A stretch of 64,000 nt of DNA from Otatea glauca (taxonomy: Eukaryota > Streptophyta > Magnoliopsida > Poales > Poaceae): contig CM070728.1 in assembly GCA_036346275.1 (NCBI GenBank), positions 23,460,723 to 23,524,722 on the forward strand, in the 5' to 3' direction. How positions within the stretch are numbered: the first letter of the stretch is position 1; each line of letters starts with the position of its first letter. This document shows, in pieces, positions 47,045-57,841 of the stretch. The notes below the pieces were generated by a model, which saw nothing but the letters and a program-made list of their open reading frames with translations, ran no database searches and was not told the origin of the DNA. The position numbers and the translations under genes were made by a program.

Positions 47045-49631
47045 ACGACGCCTCAAGTTATACGGTAGCGTGGAACTCGCCTTTTTTGTGTAAAACTTGA
47101 CTGAGCAAGAAGGCACAAAGCTGTCCTCGAATTCGCTCCAGATCAGCCTCTTCCAACGCAGTTGTTATCCGATTGGGCGTTTTCTTAGTGACAAGGAGTT
47201 CCATGTTGTGGCAAACGTAAAATCCACAACGGTTATTTCCCTTTCCCTGCTGGTGGCACTGCAAATATAGATTTGGTTAGTTCCAGAATCATTATTACAT
47301 AATTTACACAGGTATGTCGGCATGGTCAATTAACAGAACAGAGTTGCGAGCATACTGCAAATCAAACTAGGAGTTACCCTGGGTTGTGTGGTAAAAGTAT
47401 GAACTCTTTATCGTTTTGAGCCGCCAAGGCCTCTCCGACGTATTTATCGACAAATCCGTAATCTCTGTCCATTGTTTGCTTGGAGACTATGTGTGGGTCC
47501 AGGAAACCCATCGGTTGTTCGTTCTGTCTCGCTTCCCAGATCATGTATCTAAATATATGAAAGCATTGAGTCATATATATATATGACTTTTATCGATATT
47601 ACACGAATGTAGAATGTGAATGCACACACTTACAATGTTCAGCATCTCAAGAGCGCGGCGTCGAGGGCGTCGAGGTTGAAGACGTCAAAAAGGTCATTGA
47701 AGTCGGCTGTGAAGAATCCCCCCGATGACTCGTTGAATAGATGCTCATACTTGAAACTGACTGATATACTCGTTATGCGGTCTTGCACTGGGTTTTTAGC
47801 CTGTTGCATGCACCAATTCTGTAATCTGACGCAAGCAATAGAAAGGTTCTTCATGCGCTCTCCGGTTACAAAAGGCTCTCCTAGCTGGTATACTCGGGCC
47901 AGCGGGGCAATTGGATAGTCCAATTTCTTTGTGATTTGCTTCGCTTTGCCCTTGACTTTTTACGCCATAAGGAGTCTCAGACGGAGACGAGTGGGCACCA
48001 TCCCACCAATGTCCTTTAATGCAGGGGCACGGAGCCGATTTGGTGCTCACTGGGTGCATCATATGGCTCAGCATTGGGAAGCTCCGTGATGGAGGACGGG
48101 CGCCCAGGAGATGTCATTCTTTGGGCCTTTGGATAAAAGTGTGAATGGCGTCTCCTAGTGTCACAATCTCGTCGTTTGGGGGCATCGGTAGTGGGAAGTC
48201 TTGAAATTATCGTTTACACTGTCCACACTAACCTTCGTGAATCCCTGTGCCACAAGGGTGCCGTGCACCAGCGCCCCTTCAATAAACGGAAACGCGACCC
48301 TCGAAGCAGCTGGAATAAGAGTGGCACCATGGACAAGTCTCACTTGGAGAGTGCACCGCATGGCCACCTACATAACGGTACATAATTAGCTACTGCGTCC
48401 AACAGCTATTTGTATAGAGCATTCAAGACATATATATAATTACCTTGATGTCACAGACAGGAGATTTCTCAGGTTCAGCTGTGGGAGTGGCAGACGCACA
48501 GCTGCTCTTTTTGGTAGTGGGGCTGATTTGCCCACATACATCTGGGACTTGCGCAAGCTGATTATTGAGCCTTTCCTCGAGGCTTTTTATCTTATTGTTG
48601 AATTCTTCTCTTAGTCTTTCCTCAATCCTTTGTACCAGTCGTTCCTCTCGCTCTGCTTTGGTTCTCTTCCTACTCCGGTATTTGTCTGGGTCGCTTGGAA
48701 ATCCTGACTTCCAGGGAACAAAAACCCCAACGCCTCGCGTGCGACCAGGGTGTTCCTTGTTTCCCAAGGCTGTGGAGAGTACATATTTCTCCCTGTCTTG
48801 CAAAAAAGTGCCCTCGAAAGATTGTGTACTCAACGCTACCTGCAAGATCTCGAAAAGTTAATTCACTTACGAAATTAAGAACTAATTACGTACAAAATTG
48901 GAAGTCCGATATCTTACCAGTCGTTGGTAGACTTCCTCGTCCGCGGGGTTTGTAAAGGAGACGGTGCCGGAAGACGTGGCACTTGACCTTGCTCTCAGCC
49001 AGTCTCTGGCGCGTCGGTCAACGATACATGCAAATGGCACATAGGCCTCCTCATCCTCCCTCTCCCATTGGTCCCTCTTCCCCGCATCTGGCCGTGCCAA
49101 GTCTGTGGGGGTGGGTGCTCCTTGCCTGCAGGGCCTTGTGGGCTTCACTTTGACGCACGAATTCATCCGTCGTCTTCGCCTCAACAAAATTTTGCCATAC
49201 ATCCTTAGTAATGAACCCGTACTTAGAGAAGGGAGTCCTGTCCTTATTGACATATTCCTTGACAAGGGTGCTCTTGAAATTCTTCCACGCCTTTCCCGCC
49301 ACTAGCAGTGCATACCGCCGCACTAAGATCACAAAGTCTTCTGGGATATCGAATGAAGACATATTTCTATCACCAAGTCGTTGCGGCTCTCATCAGTCAG
49401 CGACTTCCAGGATGGACATGTGATGGGGAACCGTTCACGTGCGACTATCTCGCACAATGTCCTAAATGCATTCACCGCTTTTCTTGGTTTGGTGGGGGCC
49501 CCATCCTTTCGATTAACCGCTGTGATGGTATATCGTTCTGTGGGCCTTTTATTTGCTCCTCTTGGACCTCGAGGAGGTTTTCTTTTTGGTGACTCATCAC
49601 ATCCTTCAGTCGGCGAATGAGGGGACACCAT
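47045..49631 (-). pseudogene. CACTA-2 second gene, with Ulp1 (C48) peptidase C-terminus
   Basis: Right to left: start at 49631 (MVSPHSPTEGCDESPKRKP), Transposase_24-like exon with frameshifts near 49340 and 49090, donor at about 48904, coiled-coil exon at 48845-48440, DUF8039-like exon at 48367-47920, then the Ulp1-like exons: 47550-47374 (MIWEARQNEQPMGFLDPHIV, KEFILLPHNPG) and 47264-47058 (CHQQGKGNNRCGFYVCHNM). The RCGFYVC segment fits the catalytic Cys region of C48 SUMO-protease-like domains often carried by plant CACTA and Mutator elements. It shows what the truncated CACTA-1 copy lost. Confidence 0.7.
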
Positions 49632-50696
49632 CTTGCAATCTAGGCTGGTTGTCGTGGCACAACAGGAAAGAAAAGTAAACAAACATGGAAGGCTACCAAT
49701 TGATGGCTGCTTTTATTTAATGGGTACAAAGGTAGTTCAAAGAAGGTAAGTTGAGAGAAGCAATTCATGATATTTTAGTTATAAGTTCTCAGATGTAATG
49801 TCTAACTTGGTCTCTGATACTAGTCTGGATCACACCATGCACAGTTGGCTTGAGTAATCTTGTTATAGTTGCTAAATCGAATATGCCCAAAAATGAAGGC
49901 AGTAATCTTGTTGTAGTTACTAAATCGAAGTGAATTTCTCTCATAAATAAACATAGCCACTTAATGGACAGTCATACACCTCACCAGGGATGGATTGAGG
50001 AATAGCAAAGAATTAAAAAATGTGCCCTCATCTCAGACAAATATCTAGTTCTAATGTTCTTTGTTACTACTCGTACATATCTCACTGCTTTGTTTCTACT
50101 CGTGCTTCATAATGTAGGTATGTAACAACAAGATTACAACGTCAACGAAAATCGCTATGGTTTTTGCTTCTCCACCAGCCAAACGAAAATTGGTGAGAGG
50201 GGAGCGATTATCGGCACTTACCGAGCGAATTTCACCATGTATTTCGTGGGGGTAATATATAGTTGCAAGAATTAAAATAATAAAAACCGTCCAATTTTAA
50301 ACTAGATCTGCATTTTATATTGGCAACATTCTTTTTGTCACATTGTTAGTGTTTTTAAAATAAGAACAACAGTGTAGACATGTATTTCAATTTAATTACC
50401 CAAACATCAATTGTTTCCGTTGTCTCGCACAAACTGAAGTAGTGAGATTTTTAGCTAGCCTACTTGAGGTTTAGATAGAGGGGAGTGATTATCGGCACTT
50501 ACCGAGCGAAAATCGATGGGGAGGCGTCGGCGAGGGGGAGGCGTCGGCGAGGGGGCGGCGTCGTCGATGGGGAGGGGTCGACGAGGGGGCGCCGTCGACG
50601 AAGGGGAGGCGTCGACGAGCTGGGGCGGAGACGAATACTTAGGGTTTTGAGCGCGTGAGTGGAAGAGTAGAGAATGAATGATCTGCCAGAGTGGAC
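49632..50696 (-). other. Leader intron and minisatellite of the CACTA-2 second gene
   Basis: Mirrors 39531-40459 of CACTA-1, including the GTCGACGAGGGGGCG-type minisatellite at 50515-50620. Between about 49790 and 50500 it diverges and holds extra AT-rich sequence with no ORF. Confidence 0.6.
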
Positions 50697-50704
50697 TTTT
50701 TATA
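50697..50704 (-). promoter_or_regulatory. TATA box of the CACTA-2 second gene
   Basis: On the minus strand reads ATATAAAA, at the same distance from the palindrome array as in CACTA-1. Conserved between two copies that have otherwise diverged in the leader. Confidence 0.6.
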
Positions 50705-50713
50705 TGTCTCCCA

Positions 50714-50918
50714 TATAACAGACGGTTCTATATTAGAACCATCTGTTATAAAAATATCACAGACGGTTCTAGCTTAGAACCGTCTGTGATATTATTTTAT
50801 CATAGACGGTTCTATACTAGAATTGTCTGGGATAGTTTTTATCACAGACGGTTATGTATTAGAACTGTCTGTGATATAAACTATACCAGACGGTTCTATT
50901 ATAGAACCGTCTGTGATG
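50714..50918 (-). repeat. Internal five-unit CAGACGG palindrome array (CACTA-2)
   Basis: Five inverted units (e.g. ATCACAGACGGTTCTAGC then TTAGAACCGTCTGTGAT). Same number, order and position relative to the TATA box as in CACTA-1. Confidence 0.85.
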
Positions 50919-51130
50919 AAGATTGACACAAACCTTCGCTAAGATAAATCCAAAGTTTGGCCTTCTTTACATAATGTGTACTGTATATGGAATTGTAGAT
51001 GAAGCAATATCAGTAAAGGAAAGGAAACTATATTAAATAAATCAGATGCATATATACACAAAGTTGTTTTTAATTTCGAGCATCTCATTACAAACAACTC
51101 TATTATCTTCTAGAGCTAGTACTCTTAAAA

Positions 51131-51432
51131 TCATAACTCCACTTGCTTATTCTTTTGTATAAAAATTAGCCCTTCATGATGATCGACGCGTGTGTAGCTA
51201 GCTTCTTCGGGTTGTTCTTCCTGGACTGTGATGCTCTTTCCGACAGGAGGCAACTCTTCGAATTGATTGTATTCTTCCTCATCTACTACGTTCTCTACTC
51301 CGACAATCCTCCTTTTTCCCTGAAGAACTACATGTCTCTTCTTGTTGGACGGGTCGATTACACAGAATACTTGAACAGCTTGGTTAGCGAGTATGAATGG
51401 TTCATCTTGGTATCCGACACGTGCGAGGTCGA
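51131..51432 (-). pseudogene. DUF4216 C-terminal fragment of the CACTA-2 transposase
   Basis: Encodes LARVGYQDEPFILANQAVQV through EGLIFIQKNKQVEL, nearly identical to 38798-39099 of CACTA-1. Everything upstream in the gene has been lost at the junction with the neighbouring LTR. Confidence 0.9.
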
Positions 51433-52820
51433 TCAGTACTCTAGGGGGCACGGCGAATCTCCAAGACCAAGAAATTTCGGGGATTGATGCTCTTTTGGTT
51501 CACCTCACTGATCCTCCCCCTTTTCTAGCTTCGGCAAAAATGACGAAGAGATGGACGACTGGCTCAGGTGTTCGGCTCAGAAAACGAATGAAGAAATGGG
51601 AGCCTCAGTGGGACGCTCACATGGTATTTATAACCAGGGAAAAGTGGCGGCTCCAGTGTTTGAATCGGAAGAGAGAGTTGCGGCTGCCCGGCTTTTGACT
51701 GCTCGGCGAGGTGGCGCGAAGTGTCGCCGGCAGGGAATGACGCGGGATGGACGAGGTATGGCACGGGAGTCCCAAGGCTCAGCGTGGCGACTAGCGGCTT
51801 CAGGCGATCGGCGCCGAGACGCAGCGAGGACTGCCAAGGCTCGGGAGAACTCGAGCTGGTCTCAGGCGAGAGAGGAAAGGGGCGAGGGCAATGAAGCTGG
51901 AGGCTGGCAAGTGGGACTGGGGCCACCGGTCAGCGAATGAGCTATTTTCCCATTCCTGCCAGCGAACGGTTACGGAAAGGGGCGGGGCCCACATGTCAGA
52001 GAGAGAGAACGAGTCAAGGGATAAGTCTCAGCTCAGACAGCTCCATTTGAGCATTAAAACAGCTATCTAATCATGGTGAAATTTTCTAAAACTTTTTGAC
52101 CATCATCCTCTGGAAGTTTTTATCCTCCAGTGAAATTTTCAGACTAAAATACCTGATAATGAATCAATTACAATTCTGACACTGTGGACTGTACAGGATT
52201 TGTGTTTGGGTATTTTATTTATTTAAGGGTTTAAATCATATTAATTATTTTTAAAACTTGTTATAAGAGTTCATTTTGGCTTATGGATATCTCCATAAAA
52301 ATATCAAGTTGAAATCTCAAGTGAATATTTTATAAAAATTCTGACATGAGGATTTGTAGTTGTTAATTGTTTCTGTTCTTTGCCGACATGATCAATTCCT
52401 GAGATTTTTACCAGATGTAAACACTGCTCTGAGGGTGCTATGGTAATTTTTGTGGCTCCATATATGTTTCGATTATTTTTAATTAATTCTGACTTCACTG
52501 TTTTTAGTCAAAAGAGATGACTAGGATATTTTATTTACTCCATTTCAGCACCAAGGATTTTTTTACTAGATATTTTTACTGGTTTACCAGCATGGATATG
52601 GTCAAATGGTAATTTTTTTCTCATTCTTACTTTTACCTCTTTACCTTCTTACCATTTTCCATTTGATAATTCTATTTGTTGGACTTTTCATACAAAGCAT
52701 AAATCCAAGAAAAATCCAATAAAACCAATAACACCAAGAAAACTCAGAAATAATTATTTTCAAATCCAAAACATTCATTTCCATTTTATTATATATTGTT
52801 TTTATTTTCGGGATGTTACA
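51433..52820 (-). repeat. 3' LTR of the Tekay element, truncated
   Basis: On the minus strand it starts TGTAACATCCCGAAAATAAA at 52820. It stops after about 1.39 kb at 51433, whereas the 5' LTR is about 4.57 kb. The missing part would include the conserved block and the 3' end. ORFs at 51551-51940 are LTR noise. Confidence 0.9.
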
Positions 52821-52836
52821 AATCTACCCCCCTTAC
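52821..52836 (-). other. Polypurine tract of the Tekay element
   Basis: On the minus strand GTAAGGGGGGTAGATT directly precedes the LTR start TGTAAC. Confidence 0.8.
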
Positions 52837-52882
52837 AGAAATCTCGCCCCCGAGATTTGGCGGGTCGAAGGTAGAATAGGGT

Positions 52883-54270
52883 CTAAAAGAAATCAGGAAA
52901 TTCTTCTTTGAGTTTATCTTCTTGTTCCCATGTTGCTTCTTCTTTCGTATGATTACTCCATTGTACTTTTACCATTTTATGAGTTTTATTCCGAGTACGC
53001 CTTTCTGCTTCTTCAAGGATTTTAATTGGGTGCTCTCGATAAGTTAAATCAGGCTGGAGTTCAATCTCTTTCAATTGAGTAAGTTCAGCCGGGACGCGAA
53101 GACACTTCTTAAGCTGCGATACATGGAAGACATTATGTACACTAGATAATTGGGGTGGCAACTCCAACTTGTATGCTTTTTCTCCCATCTTCTCCAATAT
53201 ACGATATGGTCCAATATATCGAGAGGCTAACTTGCCTCGAACTTGGAATCGACGGATTCCGCGAAGAGGTGAAACTTTAAGATAGACATAATAATCAATC
53301 TCAAAGCTCAAGTCACGTCGACGAGTGTCGGCATAACTTTTCTGACGAGATTGGGCTTCCCTCAATCGGCTTCGTATTAAATCCACATGTTCTTGGGCTT
53401 CATTTATTAAATCTGGGCCAAAGAACTGTCTTTCTCCCACTTCAGACCAGAAAAGTGGAGTTCGATATTTCCTTCCATAAAGGGCTTCAAACGGCGACAT
53501 TTGCAGACTAGCTTGAAAACCATTATTGTACGAGAACTTTGCAAATGCTAAGCATTTCTCCCAATTGGTGCTATAGGTTAGCACATAAGCCCTCAACATA
53601 TCTTCCAGGATTTGATTTGTCCTTTCAGTCTGACCATCGGTCTGAGGATGGTAAGCAGTACTAAAATTCAATTTAGTTCCCAAGAGACTATGCCATTTTT
53701 CCCAGAAACGGGATGTGAATTGTGATCCCCGATCTGAGACAATTGTTTTTTGGACCCCGTGTAAACTCACGATGTTGCTAATGTAAAGTTCTGCCAACTT
53801 GTCTCCAGAATAAGTGGTCCTAACAGGGATAAAATGGGCTACTTTGGTTAGTCGATCAACAACAACCCAAATAAAGTCATTCCCTTTTTGAGTTCGGGGA
53901 AGGCCAGTAATGAAGTCCATACCAACATCATCCCATTTCCATTCCGGAATTTGCAATGGCTGGAGAAGCCCAGCTGGACGTTGATGTTCAGCTTTGACCC
54001 GCTGGCATACATTGAATTCCGCGATATATTCAGCGATATCCTTCTTCATACCAGGACACCAATATTCTCTCTTAAGGTCTTGATACATTTTGGTACTACC
54101 AGGATGAATAGATAATGGTGACTCATGGGCTTCAGATAGAATCAATTTCTTGATATCAGAATCATTGGGCACATAAATAGAGTTCCCTTCATGATTATCC
54201 CATCCGGACTTTCTGTGAACTCGGAATTTAGGCTTCCAATTGAATGATTTCAGATCTCTAAAATGTCTTC
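52883..54270 (-). pseudogene. Integrase with chromodomain-like C-terminus (Tekay pol, 3' part)
   Basis: Open for 429 codons from 54172; homologous frame extends to about 54260, where a frameshift separates it from RNase H. It contains a zinc-finger region (HPGSTKMYQDL, then EFNVCQRVKAEHQ), where the first Cys of the expected Cys pair appears replaced by Phe. The catalytic acidic residues sit in VVVDRLTKVAHF, IVSDRGSQFTSRF and TDGQTERTNQILEDML. A GPYRI module follows, and the end (HPIKILEEAERR, HTKEEATWEQED) is chromodomain-like, which places the element in the chromoviruses. Integrase directs insertion of retroelement DNA; the chromodomain is thought to guide it to heterochromatin. Confidence 0.85.
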
Positions 54271-57200
54271 GTCCTTGAGTTGAGCAACTTTAATCTGACT
54301 TTTAAGAGTTGGCTGCAACTGGAGGGCGGCCACATAACCATTTTCCACTAAGTTCAAATTGAGCTTCTGGAAGTCATTGATCAGGTCAGATTGACTGGGA
54401 TCCAATATGCAATATAGCTTCCGACTAAGAGCGTCAGCTACGACATTGGCCTTACCAGGGTGGTAGTGAAGACCAAGGTCATAGTCTTTAATCATCTCTA
54501 GCCATCTTCTTTGCCTCAAATTCGATTCTGGTTGTGTGAAAAAGTACTTAAGACTTTTATGATCAGTATAGATTTCTGTCCTATTTCCAATAAGATAGTG
54601 CCGCCAGATTTTAAGGGCATGAACAACAGCGGCTAGTTCAAGGTCATGAGTAGGATAATTCTGCTCATGAGGGCGAAGTTGTCGAGAGGCATACGCGACA
54701 ACTCTGCCATCTTGCATCAATACACAACCCAACCCTTGAATCGATGCATCGTAATATACTTCAAAATTCTTGTGAATATCTGGCAGTATGAGTACTGGGG
54801 CAGAGGTTAGCTTTTCTTTTAGCTTTTGGAAACTCTGTTCACAATCAGAAGTCCATTTGAACTTCTTTTCCTTCTTTAAGAGTTGTGTGAGTGGCTTGGC
54901 AATTTTGGAGAAGTTTTCAATGAACCGGCGGTAATAACCGACAAAGCCTAGAAAACTTCGAATTTTTGGAACTGACTGTGGCCTTTCCCAAGCCAACACT
55001 GCTTGCACTTTACTCGAGTCAACAGCAACTCCGCCTCCAGATAAAACATGCCCGAGAAATGCCACCTCCTTCAACCAAAATTCACACTTCTCGAACTTGG
55101 CATATAATTTATTTTCCCGGAGCTTGCTGAGGACCATATGCAAATGCTGCTTATGTTCTTCTTCATTTTTGGAATAAACCAGGATATCATCAATAAAGAC
55201 CACTACAAACTTGTCTAGATACTCCATGAACACTTTATTAATTAAATTCATAAAGCTTGCAGGAGCATTAGTAAGCCCGAAGGACATTACGGTATATTCG
55301 TATAAACCGTAACGTGTAGTAAAAGCGGTCTTTGGGATATCTGACGGCCTGAACTTCAACTGAAAATATCCCAGCTTCAAGTCTATCTTGGAAAAGATTT
55401 GCGCCCCATTTAGCTGATCAAATAGATCATCAATCCGGGGAAGCGGATATTTATTTTTGATGGTTACTTCATTTAAAGCACGGTAGTCTACGCACATGCG
55501 CAGGCTATTATCCTTTTTCTTAACAAAAAGAATAGGGCTTCCCCAGGGTGATGTACTGGGATGAATAAATCCTTTGTCCAGTTGTTCCTTGAGTTGCTTT
55601 TTCAATTCCACTAACTCATTTGAGGGCATTCTATATGGGCGCTTTGATATTGGTGCGGTTCCTGGCACCAAATTAATAATGAACTCCATGTCTCGATCCG
55701 GAGGTACTCCTGGCAATTCAGCAGGAAAAACCTCTGGAAACTCATTAACTATTGGCACATTTTGTAATTCAACAGTGGATGCCGAACACCAGACTGGCTG
55801 GGACACTGACTCATTAGCACTTGAGGCAAATTCCACATGTGTTCCATCTTGATTTACCAAAGATATAGATCGATCGGCACAATTTATACAACCCTTATGT
55901 TTGGCCAGCCAATCCATGCCTAAGATCACATCTAGCCCAGATGTCTCTATTAGGATAAGATCAGCATAAAATGTGGCCCCATTGATTTCTATGCTAACTC
56001 CAGAATAGAAACTAGCAGTTCTAATGGTGGCCCCAGGTGATTGCACAATCATGTGAGTAGGTAACAGAGAAACCTCTAACTTGTTTTGTTCAGAAAACTT
56101 CTTGGAGATAAAAGAATGGGAAGCTCCTGAATCAAACAGAGCCAACGTAGGAACAGATTGCACAAGGAACATACCAAGAACAACATCTGATGCTTCCTGC
56201 GCCTCTTCAGTTGTCATATGATGAAGGCGCCCAATATTTCCGCCTTGCGCGGGTGGTGGAGTCGATCCTTGAGTCTGCCGCCTTGCGGCTTCCTGAGTCC
56301 GGCCTTGAGCTTGTGGACAGGGTTGTCCATTCTTCTTCTTGGGACAGGAACTGGCATAATGTCCACGCTCATTGCAATGAAAACACGTGACATTCGACAC
56401 CTACTTCTGGACAACAGCAGCCATCCTAGGCTGTTTCACTTGTCGAACAGACTGCTGCGGCTACCACTGTATAAAGCGAGGAGCCTGACCCTGAGATCTC
56501 TGAGTCTGGGAAGTCGGTCGCTGGGCTCTTGGTGCTGGTGGTGGTGGTGGTCGATGAAAGTTGGTCGACTGCCACCCTTGTGGCCTAGATGACCCAGCCC
56601 CAGCTGAGCTACGCGCAAGCCACTTACGCTTGCGGCTCTCCATCACACTGCGACTGCCGTGTTCCACCCTTACGGCTTTGTCCACTAGAGTCTGGAAGTC
56701 GTCAATATCTTGGGCTATTAAAGCCCACTTGATCTCCTCATTCAGGTTCTCTCGGAACCGCTCAATTTTCCTCGCTTCATTCGCTACCTCATAAGTGGCA
56801 TACTGGGACAATTGGTTGAAGCGGTGCAAGTATTCCATCACAGACATCGAACCTTACTTCAGGTCCAAGAACTCCCGCTTCTTCACTTCAATCACACTAG
56901 TGGAAATATGGGTGCGGCGAAAAGCGGCTTTGAACTCCGGCCAAAGCACTTCTCGCCCTTCTGGCAAGACCGCTTGATAATTCTCCCACCAAACAGCTGC
57001 AGTCCCTTGGAGCTGGTAAGAGGCATAAAGGACCTTCTCCCGATCATCACATTGAGCAATACTCAATTTGCTCTCCATAGCACGCAGCCAATCATCCACA
57101 TCAAGGGGCTCGGCTGAAGTAGAAAAGACCGGTGGCTGAGTTCTTAAGAACTCACTCAGCCTGGACACCTGTGGCGGTCCACCGTTCCCTCCACGAGCAA

Positions 57201-57504
57201 CACCTTGAGCTGCGGTGTTTTGGGCTATCTGCTGCAGTAGCAGAGTATTCGCCTGCCTCCCTTGCTCAATTAGGGCCAATACTTGAGCCATGGTTGGCGG
57301 TGGAGGCAACTGCTCATCATGAACTCCATCCCCGACAGGAGATGGAATGGGGGTATCTTGACGAGCCGCTCGAGATGTCGAAGCTCTCGTCGCCGAATGC
57401 TGAGGATTTGGCCGAGCTGGTGTTGTGATGTTTGCTCGAGGATCGCGAGCATCCTGAGCCGTGTCGGTCTCCAAGATCTGACTGAGCGACCTGGTTGGCC
57501 TCAT
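54250..57504 (-). pseudogene. Gag-protease-RT-RNase H polyprotein (Tekay), with three stops
   Basis: One minus-strand frame from 57504 to 54250. Gag capsid region (57504-56470: WWENYQAVLPEGREVLWPEF, MSVMEYLHRFNQLSQYA), zinc knuckle CFHCNERGHYASSC (56390-56349), protease ALFDSGASHSFIS (56140), reverse transcriptase with FVVVFIDDILVYSK (55225-55184) and RNase H (YDASIQGLGCVL, YTDHKSLKYFF). Stops: TAA at 56854-56856, TAG at 56461-56463 and TAG at 56401-56403, each at a position where Gln is expected (DLK_GSM, QW_PQQ, QK_VSN). The frame otherwise stays open across 3.2 kb. A minus-strand ATTTCAG|GATG acceptor-like site abuts the start ATG. Confidence 0.85.
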
Positions 57505-57841
57505 CCTGAAATCATTACCATTTTAGTATGCGACAAAGACTAGGGTAAGATTTCAAATTTATTGATCACGTAATCATTCTACATGTCTTATTCCTGTTAT
57601 CATAATTATCAACACTTTTTTTATTTATTTTTAATTTTTTTTTGTAGAGGATTATCTCATCGGAAATCTTCACTTTACGGTTACAATTTGCGAGGGAAAA
57701 TCCATTATTATTATTCATACAAAAAGATACAACTCGAAAACTTACAATACCAAAAGTACCTCATGCAAATATTAAGGATATATACGCATACCAGCTATTT
57801 TACAGATTTATTACTACAACACAAGATTACTAGGGGGAAAC
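57505..57841 (-). other. Spacer between extra gene and gag, possible intron
   Basis: AT-rich, no ORF on the minus strand. A donor-like TAG|GTTTCC at its right edge and an acceptor-like TTTCAG at its left edge (57507-57506) would let it be spliced out, bringing gag close to the upstream ORF. Unproven. Confidence 0.3.

Larger units (their letters stand above)
46560..51432 (-). mobile_element. CACTA-2, same family, inverted, 5' half deleted
   Basis: The end CACTACTACAGAAAAGC at 46560 is its 3' terminus, because its genes run on the minus strand. The triplet ATG precedes it. Rightwards it holds the 3' array, the Ulp1-like exons, the DUF8039-like and Transposase_24-like exons, the minisatellite, the internal palindrome array and the end of DUF4216. 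Homology then stops at 51432 in GAGGTCGA, where a gypsy LTR begins. The TNP2 half and 5' terminus are missing. Confidence 0.9.

Noticed and set aside
46560..51432. The inverted copy as an assembly duplication of the left arm
   Set aside because: The arms differ by many substitutions, indels and the solo LTR, and one begins with a proper CACTA terminus, so it is a real second insertion. Only the 51432 junction still needs read support.
51551..51940. ORFs repeated at 62811-63196
   Set aside because: They recur because both sites are the same part of the Tekay LTR pair; no domain on either strand.
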